Made by a program: the position numbers and the translations under genes. A model generated the notes under the pieces. That model ran no database searches. It had not been told where the DNA came from and saw only the letters and a list, made by a program, of their open reading frames with translations. From Cacajao melanocephalus (Eukaryota; Chordata; Mammalia; Primates; Pitheciidae): a stretch of 64,000 bases of DNA. Shown here piece after piece: positions 52,335-64,000 of the stretch (position 1 is the stretch's first letter; each line of letters starts with the position of its first letter). The DNA is taken from the NCBI GenBank assembly GCA_963573385.1, contig CAUYLG010022246.1, forward strand, positions 1 to 64,000, given 5' to 3'.

Positions 52335-52720
52335 ACAGTTACTATATACTAATTGCGGCTTAAAATGTAAATGTAATTTCTCACAGCAGCCTAAAGAGGC
52401 AAATATATTTTCACCCTCTTTTAAGATGAAGAAATGGAAGCACAGAAGTTTAAGACACATGCCAGCGGAGGGTGGCAAGTTGCAGAGGGATAACATGGGG
52501 AGAAATGCCAGATGTAAGTGATGAGGAGGAAGGCAGCAAACCACACTGCCATGTATGTACCTATGCAACAATCCTGCATGTTCTTCACATGTATCCCAAA
52601 ACCTAAAACGCAATAAAATAAAATAAAATAAAATAAAAAGACACATGCCCAAGGCCCAGAAGTGCAGAGTGGAGGAACAGGAGCAGAGGTCGCAGCCCTG
52701 CCTTCTGAACTATGCTAGTC
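52335..52720 (-). mobile_element. MIR SINE split by a small L1
   Basis: Antisense MIR: 'ctcacagcagcctaaagagg', 'ttttaagatgaagaaatgga' and 'gcacagaagtttaagacaca', then after the L1 'cccaaggcccagaagtgcag', 'gaggtcgcagccctgccttc' and 'tgaactatgctagtc'. Removing the L1 and one TSD copy restores the MIR order. Confidence 0.85.
52464..52637 (+). mobile_element. Very short 5'-truncated L1 (174 bp) nested in MIR
   Basis: Only the L1 3' UTR end is present: 'gagggataacatggggagaa', 'gcatgttcttcacatgtatc' and 'ccaaaacctaaaacg', then an (AATAA)n tail. Perfect 12-bp TSDs aagacacatgcc lie at 52,452-52,463 and 52,638-52,649. Confidence 0.95.
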
Positions 52721-52999
52721 CACTTAGAAGTTCTGGGTAGATGAGGCTTAATCATGCCAAATAATAAGGGGAAAAGCTCAGAAAAGTGCAGTGAAGGTGA
52801 ATGTGTACTGAAAATACATTTATTTGGGGTGACTTAGGGATGCTAATGGGCATGGTCTTTGATGCTACCACTGAAAACAGATATTCTGAGATAGGTGGAA
52901 ATAAGATATGGCTTTTATTTGTTATTTGTTCATGATTGCAGCACCTTTAAAAAAATGTCTGACATTAAAGTTCTTTTCAAAGCAGTTTTTTGTAGTTAA

Positions 53000-53660
<661 letters not shown>

Positions 53661-53865
53661 TTTTAAGAACTATTTAGACATTCACTGATATGACTTCTGT
53701 GAACAATTCTGAGATCCACCCAACTCCCTCAAACAAATGTCAGAGAAGACCCCAGGGCTTAGAATCAAGATTGTTTTCATGTCAGGGCAAGGAGAGGTAT
53801 TTGGAGACATAAATTTTCCTTTAAGTAAAAAATCGTATTTTAAAATTATTTTAAGCAGGAATGGT

Positions 53866-54830
53866 TTTCATCTTTTATTTTAGATTAAGGGGATACATGT
53901 GCAGGTTTGTTACCTGAGTATATTGTGTGATGTTATGGTTTGGAATACAATTGATTTTGTCACACAGATACTGAGTATAGTACTCAGTACTTAATTTGTC
54001 AACATTTGTCCCCCTTCTCTTTCTCCCCCCTTGTATTAGTCTGTCCTCATGGTGCTAATAAAGACTTACCCTAGACTGGATAATTTATCAAAGAAAGAGG
54101 TTCAATTGACTCAGAGTTCCACAGGGCTGTGGAGGCCTCAGAAAACATCTTAATACAATCATGGTGGAAGGGTGGAAGGGGAAACGAACAGTCCCTCTTG
54201 ATAGGGTGGACGTGCTGAGCAAAAGGGGGAAACGTCCCTCATGGAACTATCAGATCTTGTAAGAACTCACTCACTATCATGCGAACTGGGGGTAACTGCC
54301 CCCATGATTCAGTGACCTCCCACTGGGTCCCTCGCATGACGTGTGAAGAGTATGCGAACTGCAATTCAAGATGAAATTTTGATGGTGACACACCCAAACC
54401 GCAGCACTTCTCCGGTAGTTCTCAGTGTTGCTTGTTTACATCTTACGTCCATGGGTACCCAACGTTTAGCTTCCACTTGTAAGTGAGAACATGCAGTATT
54501 TGGTTTTCTGTTTCTGCATTAATTTGCTTAAAATCATGACCTCTGGCTGAATCCATGTTACTGCAACACACATGATTTCATTCTTTTTGACAGGTTTGTA
54601 GTATTATATAGTGTATATGTACCACATTTTCTTTATCCTGTCCACCGTTGATGGGCACTTGGGTTGATTCCATGTCTTTGCTCTTGTGAATAGTGCTATA
54701 ATGAACTTGTGAGTGCATGTGTCTTTTTGGTAGAATAATCTGTTTTCTTTTTGATATACATCCAATAATGGGATTACTGAATTGAATGGAGTTCTGTAGT
54801 TCTGTTTTAAGTTCGAGAAATCGGAGGGAC
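53866..54830 (-). mobile_element. L1 3' end, interrupted by a MaLR LTR
   Basis: The antisense L1 3' UTR begins 'tattttagattaaggggata' and 'gcaggtttgttacctgagta'. After the LTR it continues with 'agcttccacttgtaagtgag', 'ttggttttctgtttctgcat', 'ccacattttctttatcctgt' and 'tgggattactgaattgaatg'. It is truncated near 54,830. Confidence 0.9.
54032..54405 (-). mobile_element. MST/THE1-type MaLR solo LTR nested in L1
   Basis: An antisense LTR from 'tgtattagtctgtcctcatg' to 'cacacccaaaccgcagca', with 'atacaatcatggtggaaggg' inside. L1 flanks both sides. The TSD is not clear in the C-rich target. Confidence 0.9.
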
Positions 54831-55709
54831 TTCTACTTTATTTTTATTTCATTCATTACATTTGCTTTGCTAGTTATTGAATTTATGCTTATTAATTTGC
54901 ACTTAATTACTTTTTATACAGACACTGTTTGTCATTTCCTACTCCAACTCTCATATAAGCTGAGGTTTTTGTAAATGAAATGCAAACATGATTTCATGGA
55001 AAATATTAACTTGACTAATTCTTTGGTAAAAACACTCAACTTTGTATTCATAACAATATCCCAGAAGCCCAGGTGCTTCATTCAACCTGTCTATATTCAT
55101 TATATAGTTTATTTTTCATCTGTTTAAAAATAATATACTAATAGTACTCTTCAAGGTGACGTTTGGGCTATTTTGCACGTTCTGAAAGAAACTAAGCTGT
55201 GTCTCTGCATTGTTGACATTGTTCAACCTTTTGTTTTTGTATTTATTTTGTTTGGTCTAGAAATAGAAACGAAACCATGGAAATGTCGAGTTATGGAAGA
55301 CTGAGCATGTGTCACAGTATAGACAATGTTTCTGAGGGAAAAAGTGGGAGTGGGCAGACCTAGTGATTTCTATGCTATCAGCATCCACGAGAGCTTGTAG
55401 CCACTCCAGAGAGGGAGAAAGGACCAGCCAATTAGAGGCTGAGATGAACAGAGATAAGCTGGCTGCCAATAAAAATATATATAAATAAGGTATTCAACAC
55501 CTGAATTTAAAACATGCAACGAAGGAAAAAAGCAATATCTGCATCCTTTGGTTAAGAATGAAACAACACAAATAAGTAAACAACAAAGTTTACAAAAGTA
55601 CTAATGAGCTCTCTCACTCTCCCTTTCAGGCTTAAAAAAAATCCTAATTAGAGGAGCCAGGGGTTAGGGCTTATGACAGGCAAGGGGCAGCTCTAAGTAA
55701 GTAGTCTGA
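54831..55709. other. Unassigned DNA
   Basis: No gene or repeat is recognised. Confidence 0.5.
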
Positions 55710-56406
<697 letters not shown>

Positions 56407-56411
56407 GGGTC

Positions 56412-56777
56412 TGTATTAATCCATTTTCACACTGCTGATAAAGACATATCCAAGACTGGGCAATTTACAAAAGAAAGAGGTTTATTGGACTTACAGTTCT
56501 ACATGGCTGAGGAGGCCTCACAATCATGGTGGAAGGTGAGGAGGAGCAAGTCACCTCTTACATGGATGGCAGCAGGCAAAGAGAGAGAGCTTGTGCAGGG
56601 AAACTCCCATTTTTTAAACCAACAGATCTCATGAGACTTACTCCCTATCATGAGAACAGCATGGGAAAGACCCACCCCCATGATTCCCTTCCACAGGGTT
56701 CCTCCTGTGAAACATGGGAATCATGAAAGTTACAATTAAAGATGAGATTTGGGTGGGGACACAGCCAAACCATATCA
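56412..56777 (-). mobile_element. THE1/MST-type MaLR solo LTR
   Basis: An antisense LTR from 'tgtattaatccattttcaca' to 'cagccaaaccatatca', with 'ctcacaatcatggtggaagg'. A perfect 5-bp TSD, gggtc, lies at 56,407-56,411 and 56,778-56,782. Confidence 0.97.
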
Positions 56778-56794
56778 GGGTCATTTGTCCTGGG

Positions 56795-56945
56795 TTCCCT
56801 GTCTACTTCTGCCATTTTGAGTGATCTTATGCACAACATTTAATGTTGCTAAGCCTCAGTTTTTTTTTTAACTGCAAAATGAATATTCTTACCTCGCAGT
56901 GTTGATGACAGTCAAATAAGTTTGACAGCAAATATCAAATTTAAT
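56795..56945 (+). mobile_element. MIR SINE fragment
   Basis: Sense MIR blocks: 'gttgctaagcctcagttttt', 'aactgcaaaatgaatattct' and 'tacctcgcagtgttgatgac', matching 'cctcagtttcctcatctgtaaaatggg' and 'tacctcgcagggttgttg'. Confidence 0.78.
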
Positions 56946-57109
56946 TGTGAAATGCTAAAAGCATTCCATTTAAATTCAAGACAAAAGAAATATTCTTTTC
57001 ACTATTATATTTAAAATTGAGTGGAAGAGTCTAGTCAATATAGCAATAAAAAATTATGGGAAAAATAGAATCTATAGGATTAGAAAGGAAGAAACAAAAA
57101 TTTGGATAC

Positions 57110-58530
57110 TCATCTAGAGTACCATTGTTTGCCCAACAAACTCAAGATAATCTAGAATTAGATTAACAGGACTAAAGAACTCAAAAGTGTTTCTAGCTCT
57201 ATGATCAACATAAAAATTAACACTCCTGTATGTCAATAACAAACAAACAGAAAGCATATCTTTAAAGACATCTATTTTATAATAGCTGTAAGAATTTAAT
57301 ATTTATGGAAATTCATCTAAAACGATATGGAGCACATTTATGGGGGAAAATGCAGTACTACTGAAAAAAGACCAGAGAAGACCTAAGTAGACAGAAAGAC
57401 ATAGTATATCATATGTGAAAACACTCAACACAGTAAAATGTCATTTGCCTAAATTTACCTGTCAATTCAATGCAATTTCAACATAAATCCCAGTGGGATT
57501 CCTTTTAGGGAACTTTTAAAACTGACTTAAGTGTTCATATGTAAATGCTAAGGACTAAAACTAGTCAAGACACTCCTGAAGAAAAGAATGGGTCCATTAG
57601 CCCTCCTAGATGTCAAGACCTGCTATAAAGGTATGGTGATGAATGCCTTGTAGAACTGTCACCAGGATAGACCAGTGCAACAGAGCAGACAGCCCAGAAA
57701 CAAACCCACAACACAAGGAAACTTCATGAGTAGCAGAGGAGGCTTGAAAAAACGGTGGAAGTGTTTTGATGAACAGAGCTGTTTATCCTTGTTGAAAGAA
57801 TATCTTTGGATATACATAAAAAGGAAATTTCAGATAAATTCAAGATTAAGGCATAAAAAAGAAATACCTTAACATTGTTTTTGAAAAACAATTTCAATAA
57901 TTTTTGAAAAAAATTATTGGAGAAGATGTACTCAAGGCTAGGAAAGATTTCTTTAAAAAGCTCAAAATTATAATTATAAAGGAAAAACTGATAAGGCTCT
58001 TTTAGAGCCTGAAATTTCTATGTTACAAAAGATACTATGACAAATAGACACGTCTAGACTGGAGAAAACATTTGCAACGTATGCAAGTGACGACAGATTA
58101 GAATGCAAGATACATAAAGAACTCCCAAAAATCAACATATTTTTTAAATGAGGATCCTAATTGAAAAACAAGCAAACAATATGAAAAGGTAATTCACAAA
58201 ACTTATAGGACATACTAGTGAAAAATGCACATACAAAAATACTCTTGGTTTTATTTTGTGGCAGAGAAATTCATATTAAAATCACAGTGAGACAGAATAC
58301 AGCAACAAGATTTTGCAAGTCTGACAATGCTAAGACTGCAAAGTAAGCATATGGGGACATAAAATTCCTAACATGCAGCTGGTGGAAATTTAAATTTGCA
58401 CAACCACTTCGCAGAGTAATTTGGCAGTATTTGAGAAATATATGCATACACCACAAACCAGCAATTATGTTAAATACATCCACATATACACATGTGGGTC
58501 TACGTTCATTGCATCCTCTCTACTATTCTA
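57110..58530 (+). mobile_element. Old L1M ORF2 fragment
   Basis: Sense but heavily decayed ORF2: 'tcctgtatgtcaataacaaa', 'tcaattcaatgcaatttcaa', 'gaaacaaacccacaacacaa', 'gtggaaatttaaatttgcac' and 'ccagcaattatgttaaatac'. The order fits L1M, with many indels. Left edge is approximate. Confidence 0.8.
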
Positions 58531-60234
58531 TTAAATATTTCATAATGAAAATATGCTTTTCTTGAAGGTGAAAAATGTTTGTGTGTGCATATACCCATAT
58601 GAGAAGTAATTTAAATCTTTTTAGCTAATCTGAAAGCTCACTAAAATGCATACTTCTACAACACATTATTTTATTCTTAACTGTGTCACTAATAACCTCT
58701 CCACTTCTGGAAAATTGTTCTAGGCATTTATGTTCCTTTTTAGAAAGGGAATTATTGAATAAGAAGAATTACATCTTATTCATGTTTCTATCTTCCCCAT
58801 TATCATCATCACATGTTTTGCATTTAACGTGTGCTCAAAAAGATTAAGAGTTTATTTGAGAAGCTTGACGCTCACTAACCCAGGTCCAGCAAAGAAAGCA
58901 GGATGCCCTTTGGGGTGAGTGTCCAAGAAAGAGTCATGAAAAACTATTGTTTCTGAGCTACTTATACGCATGAGCTCCAGTTTATGGATTCTTCTGAATT
59001 TTTAGGACTGGATGGAATACTGACAGGATAGTGCTTAGGGGCTCATCTCCCTTGATATAATTCCACTTCAAATCTCCAGTGTAAGTTGGTATCCCCGATG
59101 CATTGAGATACCCTGGGAATGGACTGTGGAACTAGACCCCTGTTACACAGTGCACCCAGAAAACAAATATGAAAGCTTAAAGGTAGCAGGGTGTTCCTCA
59201 GGATGAAAAGTTTATTTATCTCCAGGGTCCAATATAGTAGTTACTACCATTAAGAAGAGTATATGTACTTTTAATGTTTTCTAACTGCCCTTTTAAATGT
59301 ACTTTGGACTAAATTGTTTGTAATCTAATTTTGCAAATATTTAATTGTATCCTGCTCAGCCATTAAGAAAGTATTGTGATGCACTGTCAGTAGTTTTGAT
59401 TGTATCATAAATTATGTGTTTCTGTCAAATGATTATTTTCTACGGTTTTTTATGTCTCCTTTTTTGTGATATATAAACATAAACAACTTCCAGATATGAA
59501 TAATACATCGAACGAAGTAGAGCTCAATAGCATTAATCCACTTTTATATAAAAATCAATCGCTACATTTTTGGCATCCAGTTCCAACTTACTGCCTGTTC
59601 ACAGAGATATCTGCTCATTTGACATTCTTGAAGAAAAACAAAACTGAGACAGCTGAAATATATCATTATTTCTATAATAAAAATCTGAAATATACATCTG
59701 TCAGATGACACAGTTTCAGTATAATAGAAGGACACTCAAAAGCCAGAATAATTGATTCAACTTGTATACTTAAATTGATTCGTGGCTGGGAATATGTAAT
59801 AGAACACAATATCTGAAATAATTCCTTAACCATGTTTTTGCCTTTTGGAAATTAAATGTTTTATTTTTAGATTTTGTGTGTACGTAGTAGGTGTATCTAT
59901 TTCTGGAATACATAAAGTGTTTTGATACAGAAATGCAATGTGGAATAATCACATCACGGAGAATGTGGTATCCATCCCCTCAAGCATTTATTCTCTGTGT
60001 TATAAACAATCCCATTACACACTTTAAGTTATTTCAAAATGTGCTACTAAGTTATTGTTCACTACATTCACCCTGTTGTGTGTTCAAATAGTATGCCTTA
60101 TTCATTCTTTCTAACTATATATTTCGTACTCATTAACCAACTGTTATATAATAAGTTTCATATATAGAAATCAATGTAGTTGTGATAGACACCAAAGTCC
60201 TCTGACCTACAGCCATTTAGAATCTTTTTCTCCT
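58531..60234. other. Unassigned AT-rich DNA
   Basis: No gene or confident repeat was recognised. The longest frame (59,466-59,708, plus) has no family resemblance. Confidence 0.5.
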
Positions 60235-60560
60235 ATGTAGCTATCCCACTACAGAAACTATGAAAGCTAATCACTCATGTTCCAAGGCTCCCTTGCTTTT
60301 ATGGGTGCTGAAGCAGCATGGTACTAGCCAATATAAGCAGAAATTGACTGGAGGAAAAAGAGGTTCTGGGCAGGTTTTAGTTTTCTAATAAAAGGGACAG
60401 AAAGCCTTAAGTATAACTGTTTCCTGGTGTTCACAGTTACATGAAGAACCTGAGGCATCATACATGGCGGGAAGAGCCAGAGTGCATCAAAGAGGCTGGC
60501 CCTGCCACTGGACGAATGCCGACAGACACTATATTCCCATTTCTATTTTTAAGACATTAT
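60235..60560 (+). mobile_element. Ancient LTR-like repeat, family uncertain
   Basis: 'ggctcccttgcttttatggg', 'tactagccaatataagcaga' and 'ctaataaaagggacagaaag' resemble the old mammalian repeat suggested at 39,235-39,585. Weak match. Confidence 0.35.
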
Positions 60561-60570
60561 AAATAAAGCT

Positions 60571-60947
60571 GATATGGTTTGGCCCTGTGACCCCACCCAA
60601 GTTTCATCTTAAATTGCAATCCTCACATGTCCCTGGGAGAGGCCTGGTGGGAGGTGATTGAATCATGGGAGTAGATGTCCCGCTTGCGGTTCTTGTGACA
60701 ATGAGTTCTCATGAGATCTGGTTGTATGAAAGTGTGTAGCACTTCCTGCTTCATGCTACCTCTCTCTGCTGCCACCATAAGAAGACATGCCTTGCTTTCT
60801 CTTCGCCTTCCACCACGATTGTAACTTTACTGAGACTCCAAGTCATGCTTCCTGCCTGGCCTGCAGAACTGTGAGTCAAACCTCTTTTCTTCGTAAATCA
60901 CTCAGTTTCAGATAGTTCTTTACAGCAGTGTGAAACAGATTAATACA
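60571..60947 (+). mobile_element. THE1-type MaLR solo LTR
   Basis: It begins tgatatggtttggccctgtg and ends acagattaataca, with 'cctggtgggaggtgattgaa' and 'atgccttgctttctcttcgc'. The flanks aaagc (60,566-60,570) and aaggc (60,948-60,952) are a one-mismatch TSD. Confidence 0.94.
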
Positions 60948-60952
60948 AAGGC

Positions 60953-61669
60953 TAAAACCTACTCACAAACAAAGGGCACTTCTAACTCAAATACCAAGTA
61001 AATAATCTTACTATTAATCTGGGTAGTTGATTGATAAAGAGTTAGTTTCTATTTTTTTCACATGTCTGTTACAATCACATACTACTGTTAATTTTTTCTT
61101 TATAGTTCAAATTCTCACATCTTATGCCAGAAATTCAGTTAGTGCCTTTATTTGTCATTAGAGTAATGGTGAAAGAGTATTTAATTAATTAAATTAAATC
61201 AGTTAAATTTAAATTCATTAAATTTAAATTGATTAAAACTGAATGTGTCTGTGCCTGGTGACTACCATATTGGACAGAGACTACAGCAACTAAGGGAGAG
61301 TAGTCTAAGTTCACTCTGACCTTGACTTTCAGACTAAATTTTAGATTTCGTTGTCTCTGGTGCCTTCCTATCTGGCCAAATTTGCACATATAATTCAGAC
61401 TTAAGTTTCTAAAGCACTAGGTGATTTCACCTGGTTGTTCAAAAGCTGTATGGGATACTCATGAATTAAAAAATTAAATTTCAACTTCTAATATTGACAT
61501 TCAAGATTCTTCATAACTTAGACTTTGTCTCCTACAGTTCCTCCATATATATGTTTACTTTTACCAAAATGGTATACTCATTGTGTTCTAATACATTCAT
61601 AATTTTCTTTCTTGTTCACCGTGGTTTTACCACCCATGATGTCCTACATGCATCCCTAGGTCAAATTTA
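60953..61669. other. Unassigned DNA with an AT-only direct repeat
   Basis: No gene. ttaaatttaaatt occurs twice at 61,203-61,215 and 61,218-61,230 in an AT-rich tract. Confidence 0.5.
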
Positions 61670-62640
61670 AAAGGTTTGTTATCTTAACAATATTAATTCT
61701 CTGACTTATGGACATGAAATGTGTTTGCATTTATTTAAGTCATCTTTAATTTTTCTAAATAATATATCATTGTTTCCAGCATAAACATATTTCAGTTACT
61801 TTGTTAAATTTATCCATAAGAATTTTTGTTAAATGTATTCAAAGTATGTTATTCTTTTTTGATGCTTATAGAGTCATTTCCTTGATTTATTTTCATTTTG
61901 CTTATTACTAGTTTATAGGAATATAATTGAATTTTATATATTGATGTCATATTTCTGCAATCTTGTTGAACTTGCTTATTATTTCTGGTAGTTGTTAGTG
62001 GAGTTCTTAAGGTTTCCTATATATAAGATCAAGGTTTTCTTCAATTAGAAGTAGCTTTACTTCCTTTCCAAAATGGACAAACTGAATTTTTTTTTTTCCA
62101 TTTTCTTGCCTTATTGCATGGCTAGAACATCCAGTATGTAACTGAAGTATTGAGAGTGGACATCTTTGTCTTGCTCCTGATCTTAAGGGCAAAACATTGT
62201 CTTACAATATTAAATAATGATATTAGCTTTGGATTTTACAAAGGTGCTGTTTACAAGTTGAGAAAGATTTCCCCTATTTCTAATTCATTGAGAGCTTTTA
62301 TTGCGAAAAGATGTTAAATTTTGATAAATGCAATTTCTACATATTTAAGATAATTGAGGTTTTGCCCTTTATTTTATTGACATTGTATATTACATTAACT
62401 GACTTTAAGATGTAAAACTAACTTTGCAGTCTTGAGATAAATTTCCCTTGGCTGTGTGTATATATCATATATAAGTTGCTGCATTCTGTGTGCTAGTATT
62501 TAGTTGAAGATTTGTGTACCTATATTCATAAGATACGTTGGTCTTTGACTGTAATATATTTGTCTGATTTGGGTATTAGAGTAATACTGGCTTCATGGAG
62601 TTTGTTTGAAAGTGTTCCCTTTTGCTGTGTAAGAAAGGAG
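61670..62640 (-). mobile_element. L1M ORF2 fragment
   Basis: Antisense ORF2: 'acaatattaattctctgact', 'gcaatcttgttgaacttgct', 'gagagtggacatctttgtct', 'ttagttgaagatttgtgtac' and 'ttgtctgatttgggtattag'. It ends abruptly at about 62,640, where a sense L1 begins. Confidence 0.85.
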
Positions 62641-62654
62641 GTTTATAGCAAAAA

Positions 62655-63591
62655 ACACTTCAAAAAAAGAAAGATCTCAGATAAACAACCTAATGTTACA
62701 CCTCATGGAACCAGAAACGGAGAACAAACCAAGCACAAAGTTAATGGAAGGAAGGACATACTAAGGATCAGAGCAAAAATAAAAGAAATAACCAGATCAA
62801 TAGTCAAAAAGATCAACTAAGAGCTGGTTTCTTGAATAGATAAACACAATTGCAAACCTTCAGCTGGACTAAGAAAAAAAGGCTCAAATAAATAAAATCA
62901 GAAATGAGAGAGGATACATTAAAACTGATACCACAGAAATGCAACGGATCATAAGAAACTACTATGGGTAATTTTATACCAACAAATAGGATAACCTAGA
63001 AGGAATGGGTACATTCCTGGACACATACAACCTACCAAGATGGAATCTACAAAATAGACTACCTTAAGCCCAGATGAATTCTACCAAACATTTCAAGAGG
63101 AACTATCAGTCTTTCTCAAACTTTTCCAAAAAAAAAATTGAGAAGAGGCAATACTTTCAAACTCATTTTTCAAGGCCAGTTGATCCTGATTTTAAAACCT
63201 GGTGAGGACACTACAAGAAAATAAAATGACAGGTCAACATTCCTCATAAACATGATACAAAAATCCTCAAAAAATATATAGCTACTTGGGCTGGGCACTG
63301 TGGCTCATGCCTGTAATCTCAGCACTTTAGGAAGCCGAGGCAGGTGGATCACCTGAGGTCAAGAGTTTGAGACCAGCCTGGCCAACATGGTGAAAACCTG
63401 TCTCCACTAAGAAAAAGAAAATACAAAAATTAGCTGGGTGTGGCAGTGGGCCCCTGTAATCCCAGCTACTCAGGAGGCTGAGGCTAGAGAATCGCTTGAA
63501 CCTGGGAAGCAGAAGTGGCAGTGAGCCAAGATAGCACCATCACACTCCAGCCTGGGAGACAGAGTGAGACTTCATCTCAAAATAAATATAC

Positions 63592-63651
<60 letters not shown>

Positions 63652-63910
63652 CTAAGGGAATTTAACATCTCATTAAAAGGATCATTCATAATGATTAGGT
63701 GGGATTTATCCCAGGGATGCAAGGAAGGTTTAACATTAGTAAACTAATTAATGTGATTCACCATATTAACATAATGAAGGGCAAAAACCATATGCTCATC
63801 TTAGTAGATATAGGAATAATACTGGATAAAATTCCATACATTTTCATAATAAAGACTCTCAACAAATTAGGCATAGACAGAATATACTTCAATACACCAA
63901 ATGCAATGTA
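62655..63910 (+). mobile_element. L1M ORF2 fragment, interrupted by Alu
   Basis: Sense ORF2 from 'aaagatctcagataaacaac' through 'aagagctggtttcttgaata', 'cctggacacatacaacctac' and 'gaattctaccaaacatttca', and, after the Alu, 'gtgggatttatcccagggat' and 'atgtgattcaccatattaac'. It is broken by stops and indels. It starts head-to-head with the preceding antisense fragment and ends at the Tigger-like repeat. Confidence 0.88.
63288..63643 (+). mobile_element. Alu with (AT)n(AC)n microsatellite in its tail
   Basis: A dimeric Alu from 'gggctgggcactgtggctca' to 'gagacttcatctc', then an ATA/TATA run and about 16 AC units up to about 63,640. TSD atatatagcta lies at 63,274-63,284 and 63,644-63,654, so the microsatellite is part of the inserted tail. 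Confidence 0.95.
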
Positions 63911-64000
63911 CAGTAGTTCCCCCTTCTCCATGGGGGACGTGTTTCAAGAGCCCCAGTGGATCCCTGAAACATCAAATAGTACTGAACCCTGCATATATTA
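63911..64000. mobile_element. Tigger-like DNA transposon end, cut by window edge
   Basis: It begins cagtagttcccccttctcca directly after TA, as expected for a Tc1/mariner-Tigger terminal repeat, and continues 'gtggatccctgaaacatcaa' and 'tagtactgaaccctgcatat'. The L1 sequence stops exactly here. The remainder lies outside the window, so the family and orientation are unsettled. Confidence 0.75.

Overview
This window looks like non-coding primate nuclear DNA, most probably human. The basis is its interspersed repeats: dimeric Alu elements on both strands, L1 copies of primate (L1PA-like) and older (L1M/L1ME-like) type, MST/THE1 solo LTRs, an ERVL (HERV-L) remnant, and old L2 and MIR copies. No AluY or human-specific L1 was recognised, so another anthropoid primate cannot be excluded. 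The DNA is AT-rich and CpG-poor, with no CpG island. No protein-coding gene, exon, tRNA, rRNA or snRNA could be supported. The longer open frames are pieces of L1 ORF1/ORF2, translated microsatellite, Alu, or chance frames. The window is therefore intergenic or deep-intronic, and the annotation is a stratigraphy of insertions. Repeat family names are from memory of consensus sequences, not from a database search. Edges of the old elements are approximate.

Layout. 1-9.4 kb: unassigned AT-rich DNA holding a 5'-inverted L1 with clear target-site duplications (TSDs) at 2.8-4.8 kb, a GATA microsatellite and an MST LTR. 9.4-14 kb: decayed minus-strand L2, broken by an odd mini-Alu. 14.7-20.3 kb: Alus, L1 fragments, a MaLR LTR, and an Alu carrying a copied piece of unique DNA from 2.1 kb upstream. 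22.9-25.1 kb: a plus-strand L2 invaded by two MST LTRs and two Alus. 26.3-34.8 kb: an MLT1-type LTR, a long minus-strand L1ME, then an ERVL 3' LTR with its adjoining internal region, including dUTPase remnants. 35-44 kb: mostly unassigned, with MIR, MLT1-type LTR and L2 remnants, and a second small locally copied segment. 44-50 kb: four Alus, a less AT-rich unidentified segment (45.6-46.3 kb), and a 160-bp ungapped local duplication. 50-57 kb: an ERVL-type solo LTR swollen by about 430 bp of CA/TA microsatellite, a 174-bp L1 inside a MIR, L1 3' ends split by an Alu and an LTR, and a THE1 LTR. 57-64 kb: L1M ORF2 DNA, another THE1 LTR, two head-to-head L1 fragments, and the first 90 bp of a Tigger-like DNA transposon at the right edge.

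No new biological system was found. The observations most worth a second look are the local copying events (17,911 to 20,043; 35,996 to 37,321; 45,852 and 47,432), which known repeat families do not explain and which suggest template switching or local duplication. The microsatellite-bearing LTR at 50.8-51.8 kb is next.
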